The notes: generated from the sequence alone by a model not told the origin. DNA of 7,248 nucleotides from Thermoplasmatota archaeon (GCA_022709105.1 JAKIXL010000067.1:287-7534); one strand, 5' to 3'. Numbered from the stretch's first letter, positions 1 to 6,098 are shown. Translations and numbers: made by a program.

Positions 1-284
1 TGGAAAGCCAGCCCCAGAAGTCCACGCTCATCGTAACCGGGATCAAGGTCCACGACCTGGTCCGTTATGTCAAGGAAGGTCTCCAGCTTTCCGCCGGACG
101 CGTCGAGAGAGAACACCTTCCCTATCTGGTCGACGATGTATAGCGTTCTGTCCCCTGGAGGGCTGGTCAGGAACACGGGATTGGCCAGCCCCTCCGCCAC
201 AAGCTCCAGCCCGATCTCGGCCTCGACGGTCCTAGGCCGCTCGGCGATCTTGGCCCTTACCGCTGTCCTCGTCATCTGTTCCAA
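1..284 (-). CDS. Glucose/sorbosone dehydrogenase-like beta-propeller, N-terminal part (runs off left edge)
   Basis: This minus-strand frame is open from the start to the window edge, so only about 94 N-terminal residues are visible. The translation contains the opening blade of the soluble glucose/sorbosone dehydrogenase family: a GLANPVFLTSPPGDRTLYIV segment, then IGKVFSL, a DITDQV segment and a YDERGLLGLAF segment, closely matching the family pattern 'G-L-x-x-P ... G-x-I ... flDi ... ErGLLGlAfHP'. No signal peptide or membrane segment is visible, so a cytoplasmic protein is likely. I chose the TTG at 284 because a strong GAGGTGATC site lies just upstream; the ATG at 275, three codons later, is the alternative. 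The gene is divergent from the DUF2769/propeller cluster, which encodes a second member of the same fold. The family assignment is strong. The substrate and cofactor are unknown, because family members range from PQQ-dependent sugar dehydrogenases to uncharacterised propellers. Confidence 0.85.
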   Translation of the reverse strand, partial: MEQMTRTAVRAKIAERPRTVEAEIGLELVAEGLANPVFLTSPPGDRTLYIVDQIGKVFSLDASGGKLETFLDITDQVVDLDPGYDERGLLGLAF

Positions 285-288
285 TTGT

Positions 289-297
289 GATCACCTC
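289..297 (-). promoter_or_regulatory. Strong Shine-Dalgarno site for the leftward propeller gene
   Basis: Read on the minus strand this is GAGGTGATC, a nine-base match to the complement of the 16S rRNA 3' end. It lies 4 nt before the TTG at 284 and 13 nt before the ATG at 275. The spacing favours the TTG start. Confidence 0.65.
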
Positions 298-318
298 ATT
301 GGACGTGGATGGGGGTGG

Positions 319-327
319 GATAAATAG
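319..327 (-). promoter_or_regulatory. Possible TATA-like box in the divergent intergenic region
   Basis: GATAAATAG on the plus strand (CTATTTATC on the minus strand) is the most AT-rich patch in the otherwise GC-rich gap between the two divergent genes. Its distance from the leftward gene would put the transcript start near 297-300, giving a very short leader that begins at the ribosome binding site. It could also serve the rightward cluster, though a weaker AT patch at 358-370 is better placed for that. The call rests on composition and spacing alone. Confidence 0.3.
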
Positions 328-404
328 ATTGCAGGCGGAGGCCAGCCCGCCCATGGCAAACATTGATAAGCGCCGGCCTGAGATTGTAACCGCCAGGTGT
401 CAAG

Positions 405-644
405 ATGTCCAAGATGGATGAGTATCGCTCGAAGTGCAACTGTCCGCCCTGCCCCACCTATCTGGAGTGCGCAAAGGAGAAGGACGAGCTCGCCTTCTGC
501 ATGAGCAAAAGGAGCTCCTGCATCAAGGAGATGAAGGTGTGCTTTTGCCCCGGTTGCCCGGTCCATAAGGACCTGGACCTGCAGTTCATGTACTACTGCA
601 TTCGAGGCAACGAATCGGAGCAGGAGCATAAGAGGCCGCGTTAG
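405..644 (+). CDS. Small Cys-rich protein, DUF2769 type
   Basis: This 79-residue protein has ten cysteines, at residues 11, 13, 16, 22, 32, 39, 46, 48, 51 and 65. They form two C-x-C-x2-C clusters (CNCPPC and CFCPGC) about 35 residues apart and a late YYC. This is the pattern I know as DUF2769, a family of short Cys-rich proteins found mainly in methanogens and related archaea. The clusters look suited to binding zinc or an iron-sulfur cluster, but no function is established. There is no signal peptide or membrane segment, and the C-terminus is polar. The ATG at 405 has a modest AGGTG site (393-397) seven bases upstream. It is the first gene of a rightward cluster, ending 20 nt before the propeller gene, so cotranscription is likely. 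The cysteine spacing is identical to that of the downstream paralogue at 1773-2042. The stop codon is TAG. Confidence 0.85.
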   Translation: MSKMDEYRSKCNCPPCPTYLECAKEKDELAFCMSKRSSCIKEMKVCFCPGCPVHKDLDLQFMYYCIRGNESEQEHKRPR

Positions 645-664
645 GGCCGCCTTCTAGAGAGGCG

Positions 665-1786
665 ATGTCCATGGAACCTATCGATGGCTGGTGGGTGTTC
701 CCGGGCTTCAGGATCGAACTGGTCTCCACCGGCCTCCACAAGCCGACCAACGTGGCGCCGGTCCAGAGACCGGGGAGGAACGATGACGATCCGCTGCTCT
801 ACGTAAGCATGCTGTATGGCGAGATCAAGGTCATCACCAGGGACTGTCAGGCCCACACCTACGCCGACGGGCTGCTGAACTACCGGCCGGACTACGTCCT
901 GCCGGGCTCGGGAGAGTCCGGAGTGACGGGGGTCCAGGTGGAGCCGTCTTCCGGGGACGTGTTCGCGTCCATGCTCTACAAGGACGGGAACGACTTCAAG
1001 GGCGAGGTCGTCCGCATGAAGGGAAAGCTCCGCGCTGAGAGCATCGAGACGGTGTTGGACGGGATACCTTCGGTCCTTGCCGCGCACCAGATACAGGCCC
1101 TCACCTTCGGTTTCGATGACAAGCTGTACGTCACCACCGGGGACGGCCTCACCACGCCGCAGACCGCGCAGGACGACCGTGACCCCCGGGGCAAGGTGCT
1201 GCGCTTCAACCTCGACGGCAGCGTGCCTGTCGACAACCCCTCGAACGGCAGTCCGGTGTACGCCAAAGGGTTCAGGAACCCGTTCGGGGCGGCGTGGCGC
1301 AAGAGCGACCGCTCGCTGTACATCACTGACAACGGGCCCCGCACGGATGACCGGATCGCCAAGGTCGTGCCCGGCGGGAACTACGGATGGTCTCCGGACA
1401 TGCGCAGCGGCTCTCTGTTCTGGTGGCACTTCACTCAGGCGCCCACCGCCCTCGACTTCATGCAGGATGGCCAGTTCCCAGAGGAGTTCCACGACGAACT
1501 GTTCGTCGCCCTGGCCGGTCCGGCGAGGTACAGGTCACCTGTCCGCAAGGGAAAGAGCGTGATCAAGATGCGGCTGAACGAGGACGGCACCGGCGTCAGG
1601 TCCTACGATGAGTTCCTGGCGTACATCGGTCCCGGCCTGGGCATGCCGGTAGGGCTGGCTTTCGGCCCCGACGGTCTGTACTTCACTGACCTGCACGGCG
1701 AGGGCGACATCTTCGGCCAGAGGCCGGGGGGCAGCGTGTACCGGGTCGTCCCCATCGACGGGTGGAGGTGGTATGATGACCAATGA
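665..1786 (+). CDS. Glucose/sorbosone dehydrogenase family (GSDH) beta-propeller protein
   Basis: This 373-residue protein has features of the soluble PQQ-type sugar dehydrogenase / sorbosone dehydrogenase propeller. These include HQIQALTFGFDDKLYVTTGDG-like blade residues 141-161, GKVLRFNLDGSVPVDNP at 176-192, GFRNPFGAAW at 202-211, LYITDNG at 218-224, GGNYGWS at 237-243, and PVGLAFGPDGLYFTDLHG at 328-345. His141 and Arg204 sit where known PQQ enzymes keep a catalytic His and a cofactor-binding Arg; that correspondence is inferred from motif position, not from an alignment. The length suits a full six-bladed propeller. No signal peptide, lipobox or membrane segment is present, so it should be cytoplasmic, unlike the periplasmic bacterial sugar dehydrogenases. 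PQQ synthesis is not generally expected in archaea, so the cofactor and substrate are open. It lies between two DUF2769 genes: 20 nt from the first, with its stop overlapping the start of the second. The ATG at 671, two codons in, is an alternative start. Confidence 0.88.
   Translation: MSMEPIDGWWVFPGFRIELVSTGLHKPTNVAPVQRPGRNDDDPLLYVSMLYGEIKVITRDCQAHTYADGLLNYRPDYVLPGSGESGVTGVQVEPSSGDVFASMLYKDGNDFKGEVVRMKGKLRAESIETVLDGIPSVLAAHQIQALTFGFDDKLYVTTGDGLTTPQTAQDDRDPRGKVLRFNLDGSVPVDNPSNGSPVYAKGFRNPFGAAWRKSDRSLYITDNGPRTDDRIAKVVPGGNYGWSPDMRSGSLFWWHFTQAPTALDFMQDGQFPEEFHDELFVALAGPARYRSPVRKGKSVIKMRLNEDGTGVRSYDEFLAYIGPGLGMPVGLAFGPDGLYFTDLHGEGDIFGQRPGGSVYRVVPIDGWRWYDDQ
1764..1770 (+). promoter_or_regulatory. 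Ribosome binding site inside the propeller gene for the second DUF2769 gene
   Basis: GGAGGTG lies within the last codons of the propeller gene. The GGAGG core is 4 nt from the ATG at 1773 and 7 nt from the ATG at 1776. Spacing slightly favours the second ATG, which would drop one Met. Its presence indicates independent or coupled translation at an overlapping gene junction. Confidence 0.6.
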
Positions 1787-2042
1787 GAGACGACCCTGCC
1801 CGGCGGAGACCAAGGAGGCCAGGGTGAGGGACACCGAGGAGAACGCCAAGAGATGTTTCTGCCCCGGCTGCCCCACCTTCGATGAGTGCATGATCGAAGG
1901 ACGGGAGAGGCTGTACTGCGCGCGCGGCTCGACCCGTTGCCGCCTGGTCCGGCTCGGCTGCGTCTGCGGGGAGTGCGATGTGGCCATCGAGAACGGGCTA
2001 TCGTCCAACTACTATTGCGACGGCGGCCCGGCCAAGTTCTGA
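1773..2042 (+). CDS. Small Cys-rich protein, DUF2769 type (second copy)
   Basis: This 89-residue protein has eleven cysteines. Ten of them (28, 30, 33, 39, 49, 56, 63, 65, 68 and 82) match the ten cysteines of the 405-644 protein at a constant offset of 17 residues; the extra Cys9 lies in a charged N-terminal extension. Two C-x-C-x2-C clusters (CFCPGC and CVCGEC) and a late NYYC define the DUF2769-type pattern. Between the cysteines the two proteins differ considerably, so they are diverged paralogues and not a recent duplication. The start overlaps the end of the propeller gene by 14 nt, with a GGAGGTG site inside that gene, so the three genes look like one translationally coupled operon. 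A metal- or cluster-binding role is inferred from the cysteines only. No signal peptide is seen. The next base after the stop begins a long gene-poor stretch. Confidence 0.85.
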   Translation: MMTNERRPCPAETKEARVRDTEENAKRCFCPGCPTFDECMIEGRERLYCARGSTRCRLVRLGCVCGECDVAIENGLSSNYYCDGGPAKF

Positions 2043-2200
2043 CCGTGGCCGGCGCCCGTCTCGGACGGCAGGGGCCCACATCGCGTGTCCGATGGGATCG
2101 CAAGACCGATCGGACGCAGGGAGGCGGTCAAGGCTCTCTCTCGACCTTATGCGGCCGCCCAGCCTTCTCCGGTATAATGAGCGCGGCCGCTAAGGGGCCT

Positions 2201-2459
2201 CTAGGCCTTCTTCAGTGCCCACCCGTTCGCGTCCTGGTCCTATTGGCCCAGCCCTTTGACGAGCACGATCAGGCCGAAATAGCAGAATCAGCCGGACCGT
2301 GCCAATGGCCAGGACGTTCTTGGCAATGAGCCGCGCCAATCACATGACCGTCCCTTCGTTCGAGGCCTCTGCTCTCAAAAAGAGGAGGACGAGCTGCCAA
2401 TGCCCGGCCTTCTCGATAACGTACAGCGTCCGGTCCTGCTGGTTCGGACCCTGGTCCAT
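2201..2459 (-). pseudogene. Decayed reading frame, possibly a winged-helix regulator remnant
   Basis: From ATG 2459 the minus strand reads a protein-like stretch (DRTLYVIEKAGHW, then QLVLLFLRAEA) that meets an in-frame TGA at 2342-2340. It continues as LARLIAKNVLAIGTVRLIL and then, after a one-base phase change near 2280, as GLIVLVKGLGQ, a TAG at 2242-2240, DQDANGWALKKA and a final TAG at 2203-2201. Stitched together this resembles an archaeal winged-helix domain: a helix-rich start, an 'AKN ... IGTVRLIL' recognition-helix-like part, a 'GLIVLVKG' strand and a 'WALKK' wing end. It needs two stop changes and one frameshift, so it would be a pseudogene about 85 codons long. The opposite strand is also partly open here, and similarity to a real family could not be tested. 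It could be chance. Confidence 0.4.
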
Positions 2460-2814
2460 GTCCGATCATCGAGGACAAAGCATGACCTGCCCCGCTGCCT
2501 TAGCGTCCATAGTTATGGCCGAAGGCCGTTTCGACCGTGCTCGAGGAGCTTCAGGCCCCTCGCCCGCTCGGAGGGATCTCAGCGGTCCTGAAAGGGCGCG
2601 GACGCTGCCTTCACGCGGCGTGATCCTCAAGATGAACAAAACGGCCGAATTTGCGGCCAGCTCGACGAAGGCCGCCATGTTCCGGACCTGCCCGGGCGGA
2701 GCACGCCGCCTCGATCCCGGGCCTTTCCGGTGCCGGGGTCAGGGGCCTGATGGCGCGACCCCATCATCTCCCGGCCATCGTCCTTCCGGTCACTCAGGGC
2801 TCGCATGGACCGCT
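2460..2814. other. Gene-poor stretch, no supported feature
   Basis: Several short overlapping open frames exist on both strands, as expected in GC-rich DNA, but none has a credible ribosome binding site together with protein-like composition. The best is a minus-strand frame at 2466-2678 that starts with a hydrophobic stretch and then becomes Arg/Pro/Ala-rich, which is typical of non-coding GC-rich sequence. I see no tRNA, no convincing RNA fold and no repeat family. It may be eroded coding DNA continuous with the remnant at 2201-2459. Confidence 0.4.
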
Positions 2815-3051
2815 CTATATCGATCTCTTGGCAGGCCCTTCCTTCCTCTCTCCTGCCCCTCCCTCTTTCTCGCCAGAGATGGGGGCCATGCCCTCGCCGC
2901 CCCCCATAGGGGCGTAGATGCCTGATACTGTCTTCGAGCGGTCGGTGTCGGAAGGGGTTCTGCTGAGCGTCTGGTCCCTCAACCTGAGCTCCTCCTCATC
3001 GAGCCTCTCGCTTTCCTCGGGCCTGCGTTGCATCCTCTCTCGCATCTCCAT
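2815..3051 (-). CDS. Small charged hypothetical protein
   Basis: This 78-residue product is not recognised. Residues 1-35 are very rich in Glu and Arg and could form an amphipathic helix or short coiled coil (MEMRERMQ ... ESERLDEEELRLRDQ). Residues 40-78 are Gly/Glu/Lys-rich and probably flexible, with a KTVSGIYAPMGGGEGMAP centre. No cysteines, signal peptide or membrane segment are seen. A GGAGG site lies exactly 6 nt before ATG 3051, and an AT-rich patch near 3097-3108 could be a TATA-like element. These two signals are the main reason to accept the frame. Against it, the composition is low in complexity and the plus strand is also open. It stands alone on the minus strand in a gene-poor interval, so no operon partner helps with function. 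Confidence 0.45.
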   Translation of the reverse strand: MEMRERMQRRPEESERLDEEELRLRDQTLSRTPSDTDRSKTVSGIYAPMGGGEGMAPISGEKEGGAGERKEGPAKRSI

Positions 3052-3057
3052 AGCATG

Positions 3058-3062
3058 CCTCC
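3058..3062 (-). promoter_or_regulatory. Ribosome binding site for the small charged protein
   Basis: On the minus strand this is GGAGG, 6 nt before ATG 3051. It is the only well-placed Shine-Dalgarno site I found in the 2043-3507 interval and is the main support for that small gene. Confidence 0.45.
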
Positions 3063-3507
3063 TGCTGATCCTATCAGCAAAGGATGCTGGCAGTTACCGC
3101 TATTAATCGCCTGGCCGCTCCTCATGCAAAAACTGGAGGGGCAGAACGCCGGAGCGAAGGGTGGCCGGCAATGCCTTCAGCGGCATGGACGCCGAGGCCA
3201 CCTTTATGGCGAACGCGCGAAGGACCTTAGGGGTTGGACGCGGTCCCCCCGTCTTATCCCAGGCCATGCATTCAGGCCTCCCGAGGGAGCATTATTGACT
3301 GAGGAAGGATGGAGGGGGTAGGAAGGCCAAAATGGCTTGGAGCCGAGATCAAGGCCGTTCCGCTCCAACAGGGCGGGGCCTCGGGCCAAGGGCCGCGGCC
3401 GAGATGAGAGCGGTAGACCGACGCCGAGCCCTGAAGTGGAAGGACCTAGCCCAAGGGGGCCCTCTCCCGTCAAGGCCGGCACGGACCATGAGCGAACGAT
3501 AATTCAG
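3063..3507. other. Gene-poor leader region upstream of the adenylating enzyme
   Basis: No gene is supported here. The frame of the downstream enzyme stays open back to a TTG at 3337, but that extension is Pro/Arg/Ser-rich and unlike the enzyme, so I treat it as non-coding. A 46-codon plus-strand frame at 3161-3298 looks faintly protein-like but has no ribosome binding site. No clear TATA box for the enzyme was found; weak AT patches lie at 3289-3297 and 3496-3504. Confidence 0.35.
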
Positions 3508-4677
3508 GTGGATACGTTTTTGAACGGACTTCGCCTTCATGACCCCGTGGCATCGGCCGGCAGCGACAGGCTGGACAGGCTCGTGATCGAGAGGTACCGT
3601 ATAGGGTACGACGAGCACAAAGAGAGGCATCAGGGCATGCTGAAGGAGATCACCGAGAGAGCGCTCGGTTCCCCGGTCTACGCTGGCCGGACAACACGGA
3701 CCACGTCCTTGGACGATCTCAGCACGCTGCCCCTCACCACCTACGATCACATCTTCGAGCGCATCGAGCAGGACGGCCTGGAAAATGTACTGCTGTCCCC
3801 ATCACAGATAAACTTCCGGACATCTGGCTCCACCGGCAAGCCCAAATCGTTCCACTATGGTGCTGAGGACATCGACCGGTTCGCCCTGGAGTACGCCGTG
3901 GTCTCCAGGATGATGGGGATAAGGCCGGGGATGAGGGGATGGAACCTGGGAGGCCCGCTGCCGGACGTCTCGGGATACATGTTCGACCAAGCCAAGGACG
4001 TGCTGGAGATGGCCGATTCGGTGTCCACACTCCTCAAGGACGACAAGGACCTCATCATCGCCCTGAGGCGCATCTCTTCGGAGAGGAAGGTGGACATCAT
4101 GGCCACCGCCGCCCTCATGCTCTATCTCATCGGCAGGATGGGCAATGAGCCCGGCTTCCTGCACGGCCTCATCGAGGACAAGGCCATGCGGTCCTACCGC
4201 CTCCCCCGGCCTTTGGCCAAGCTCGCCCGGCGAATATACCTCCGGGGCGTCGACCTGGACGCTCTGAAGAGCATCACCGGCGAGGTAACCATAGCCATCT
4301 CCTACGCAGAGCCGCTGAATCCATACTTGAGCGAGCTGAAGAGGTGCTATCCACGCATCCAGGTCCATGATGCGTACGGAAGCACCGAGAACCCCATTAC
4401 CGCGGTGCAGATCGACCGTTCGGTGAACGGCCTCAGCTTCTTCATCCACACGCTGATACCTGAGATCGCGACCACCGAGGACGTTATTAAGCACAACGCA
4501 GACCCCGGGCATACGGTCAGGGGCGTCCCGTGGTACGAGTGGAAGGAGGGCATGAGGGGGGAGCTCATAGTAACCCGAGAAGGCCAGTGCCTGCCCCTGG
4601 TGCGGTATCCCACGGGAGACGTGATCGAGGTGCTGGACCCGGCCCATAGCATGACCGTGAACTTCATCCCCAGATAA
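3508..4677 (+). pseudogene. Phenylacetate-CoA ligase-like adenylate-forming enzyme, N-terminal (adenylation core) fragment
   Basis: This frame codes for about 389 residues of an ANL-type adenylating enzyme, most like the phenylacetate-CoA ligase / GH3-like branch. Visible motifs, numbered from the GTG at 3508, are the phosphate-binding loop TSGSTGKPK at 105-113, AYGSTENP at 289-296 (the aromatic-G-x-T-E motif contacting the adenylate) and PTGDVIEVLDP from 368, with the ribose-binding Asp at 371. The expected chemistry is ATP-dependent activation of a carboxylate, probably to a CoA thioester; the acid is unknown. The frame ends abruptly at TAA 4675-4677, inside the left arm of a perfect inverted repeat, just where the hinge to the C-terminal subdomain should begin. 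The remainder continues downstream in the same frame. The start is uncertain: GTG 3508 or TTG 3520, the latter with AGGTG about nine bases upstream. The longer frame back to TTG 3337 looks non-coding. As written, the fragment lacks the mobile C-terminal subdomain and should be inactive. Confidence 0.75.
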
Positions 4678-4767
4678 TTTCCAGCCTCGTCCTTGGCCTC
4701 GAAATCGGTGGAGACCCTCGATTTCGAGGCCAAGGACGAGGCTGGAAATTATCTGGGGATGAAGTTC
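4659..4767. repeat. Perfect 49-bp inverted repeat with 11-nt loop, interrupting the adenylating enzyme
   Basis: Bases 4659-4707 are the exact reverse complement of 4719-4767 (49 of 49), separated by the loop at 4708-4718. The right arm translates sensibly in the enzyme frame (LDFEAKDEAGNYLGMKF), whereas the left arm gives FIPR, a stop, then FPASSLASKS. The left arm is therefore the inverted copy and the right arm the original. The frame is kept across the structure, which argues against a plain insertion of 49 bases and fits a length-neutral replacement. The transcript would fold into a very stable hairpin. Confidence 0.97.
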
Positions 4768-5196
4768 TACTCCCGCTACGTGAACGAAGCGCTCCACAGG
4801 TCCAGCAACGTGAGGTGGTGGGAGATGTACAACATCAAGGAAATGCCCGCGCGCCTTGCGGTGGCGGTCATACCGGAAACGGACCCCGCGGACATCGCCC
4901 GGTACAAGAACGAGATCGTCCGGCGCCTGACCCATGAGAGGTCGGACATCCCTCACTCGTTCCAGACCGCCAACGACCTGGGGAAACTGGACATAATAAT
5001 CCTTCCGTCCAAGGCCTACGACGTTGTCGAGGCCGAGATCGGCCGCCGGATCAGGGAAGGACGCTCCTACGGGCAGCTCAAGCCGAAGCACATATACGTG
5101 GTCCCGGACGACCGCGAGTTCCGCCGCTTGATGGGCGAGAGGTACGGCACCGAAGGCCAGGCAGGCCTGCGGGATGCAAGAGCGCGGGAACCTTAA
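4693..5196 (+). pseudogene. C-terminal fragment of the same adenylate-forming enzyme
   Basis: This frame continues the upstream enzyme in the same phase after the single TAA. The native part starts at about 4708 (VETLDFEAKDEAGN...) and gives about 162 residues, with a YSRYVNEALHRS segment, a RLAVAVIPETD strand, a long helical RYKNEIVRRLTHE region, and an ending around HIYVVPDDREFRRLMGERYG. This is the usual place for the small C-terminal lid subdomain that closes over the adenylate, here longer than in typical phenylacetate-CoA ligases. Codon use and composition match the upstream half, supporting one original gene of about 560 codons. Independent translation looks unlikely: TTG 4693 lies in the repeat arm without a ribosome binding site, and the other possible starts (GTG 4708 in the loop, ATG 4759) would be buried in the hairpin. 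A split two-protein enzyme is conceivable, but decay or a sequence error is simpler. Confidence 0.7.
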
Positions 5197-5322
5197 CCGG
5201 CCACGGTGGCATTTGCACGCCCGCTACGGCCATCATCGGCATGACGACGCAGATGACGATGCCGGTAATGGACACCTCGCCCCTCTGGCGAAGGGGACGT
5301 GCAGGCTCTAACCTCTCGGACA

Positions 5323-5332
5323 GCATATATAT
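5323..5332 (+). promoter_or_regulatory. TATA-like box upstream of the ABC exporter operon
   Basis: CATATATATT is the clearest archaeal box A-like sequence in the window, set in GC-rich surroundings. A transcript start some 25 nt downstream would fall near 5350-5355, leaving a leader of about 20 nt before the GTG at 5375. The core is nearly symmetric, so it could also fire leftward, antisense to the end of the adenylating enzyme. Confidence 0.6.
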
Positions 5333-5374
5333 TGACGCAGAACACATAGAAAGCGTCGTGGAACGTGGTGCCGC

Positions 5375-6094
5375 GTGACCATCATCTGCTGCAGGGACCT
5401 GACCAAGGTCTACATTACAGGAGATATCAGGGTCGAGGCTTTGCGAGGGATAGACCTGGACATCGAAAGGGGAGAGATGGTGGCGGTCATGGGTCCGTCC
5501 GGATGCGGGAAGACCACCTTGCTTAACTGCTTGTCCGGCCTTGACGAGATCACCTCGGGCAAGGTCCGCATCGAGGGCACGGATATCGCATCCATGAGCG
5601 ATGATAGGAAGGCCAGTTTCCGTGCCGACCGTATGGGGTTCATTTTCCAGTTCTACAACCTGCTGCCTGTCCTCTCAGCCACGGAGAACGTGGAGCTCCC
5701 CCTGTTGATCAAAGGGGTCCGCGACGCGGATGCCAAGAGAAAGGCCGAGATGATGCTGGACATCGTCGGACTGAGGGCCCGGGCGGCGATGCGTCCGGCA
5801 TCTTTGTCCGGCGGCGAGAGGCAGCGGGTGGCCATCGCCCGGGCATTGGTCAACGACCCGGCAATAGTCTTCGCCGACGAGCCGACTGGAGATCTGGACA
5901 AGAGGACCGCCGACGATGTGATCGACCTCCTACGTCGACTCAACCAGGAGCAGGGCCAAACCTTCATCATCGTGACCCACGACCCGGAGGTGGGAGCGAG
6001 ATGCGATCGCATCGTCCATATGCGTGACGGCCGGGTGGTGAGCAGTGGCGAGGGGACATCTATGATCGCCGGAGCGGCCCGGGAGCAGGGGTGA
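5375..6094 (+). CDS. ABC transporter ATP-binding protein, MacB/LolD type
   Basis: This 239-residue protein is a complete ATPase subunit of the MacB/LolD/FtsE-like group. It has Walker [10 protein letters not shown] at 40-48, Q-loop Gln92 in [10 protein letters not shown], signature LSGGERQ at 144-150, Walker B IVFADEP at 164-170 with catalytic Glu169, D-loop GDLD at 172-175 and switch His202 in VTHDPE. The [20 protein letters not shown] stretch and the ADEPTGDLD form are typical of ATPases that work with FtsX-like permeases in mechanotransmission exporters or lipoprotein movers, not in solute uptake. The GTG start gives the family's usual N-terminus (a short strand, then DLTKVY) and has GGTG four bases upstream, downstream of a TATA-like box at 5323-5332. 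The next gene, the permease, begins 4 nt after this stop, so the two form an operon and presumably one complex at the cytoplasmic membrane. The substrate is unknown. Confidence 0.95.
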   Translation: MTIICCRDLTKVYITGDIRVEALRGIDLDIERGEMVAVMGPSGCGKTTLLNCLSGLDEITSGKVRIEGTDIASMSDDRKASFRADRMGFIFQFYNLLPVLSATENVELPLLIKGVRDADAKRKAEMMLDIVGLRARAAMRPASLSGGERQRVAIARALVNDPAIVFADEPTGDLDKRTADDVIDLLRRLNQEQGQTFIIVTHDPEVGARCDRIVHMRDGRVVSSGEGTSMIAGAAREQG

Positions 6095-6098
6095 GGTC

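Noticed and set aside
641..1492. A 283-codon minus-strand open frame opposite the propeller gene
   Set aside because: It is an antisense shadow: the plus strand has unmistakable propeller blades, while this frame has no recognisable domain or ribosome binding site.
2054..2072. Short hairpin (CCGTC / GACGG) after the second DUF2769 gene as a terminator
   Set aside because: It has only a five-base stem and no T-rich tract, so it does not resemble an archaeal terminator.
2151..2190. Two GCGGCCGC palindromes at 2151-2158 and 2183-2190
   Set aside because: Eight-base palindromes of G and C are expected occasionally in such GC-rich DNA. There is no U-tract or protein-binding context to support a terminator or operator.
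2201..2242. Pyrrolysine reading of the TAG at 2242-2240, given a possible methanogen host
   Set aside because: The same stretch also needs a TGA change and a frameshift, and TAG ends other frames here (for example 642-644). Decay is the simpler explanation.
3161..3298. A 46-codon plus-strand frame starting at GTG 3161 with a protein-like stretch (GMDAEATFMANARRTLG)
   Set aside because: It has no ribosome binding site, no recognisable family and is very short. It could be a gene remnant but cannot be supported.
3337..3507. N-terminal extension of the adenylating enzyme back to TTG 3337
   Set aside because: The extra 57 residues are Pro/Arg/Ser-rich and unlike the enzyme family. They look like non-coding GC-rich DNA that happens to stay open.
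3802..5091. A 429-codon minus-strand open frame antisense to the adenylating enzyme
   Set aside because: The translation is rich in Val/His/Arg/Gly as expected from the antisense of a GC-rich gene, and shows no motifs. The plus strand carries clear adenylation motifs.
5078..5275. Minus-strand frame from GTG 5275 with a hydrophobic segment (GIVICVVMPMMAVAGV)
   Set aside because: It overlaps the end of the adenylating enzyme in antisense, and its second half is a shadow of that gene. The hydrophobic part alone is not enough evidence.
5280..5296. CCCCT / AGGGG hairpin before the ABC operon
   Set aside because: It has a five-base stem with a seven-base loop and no T-tract, so it is indistinguishable from chance.
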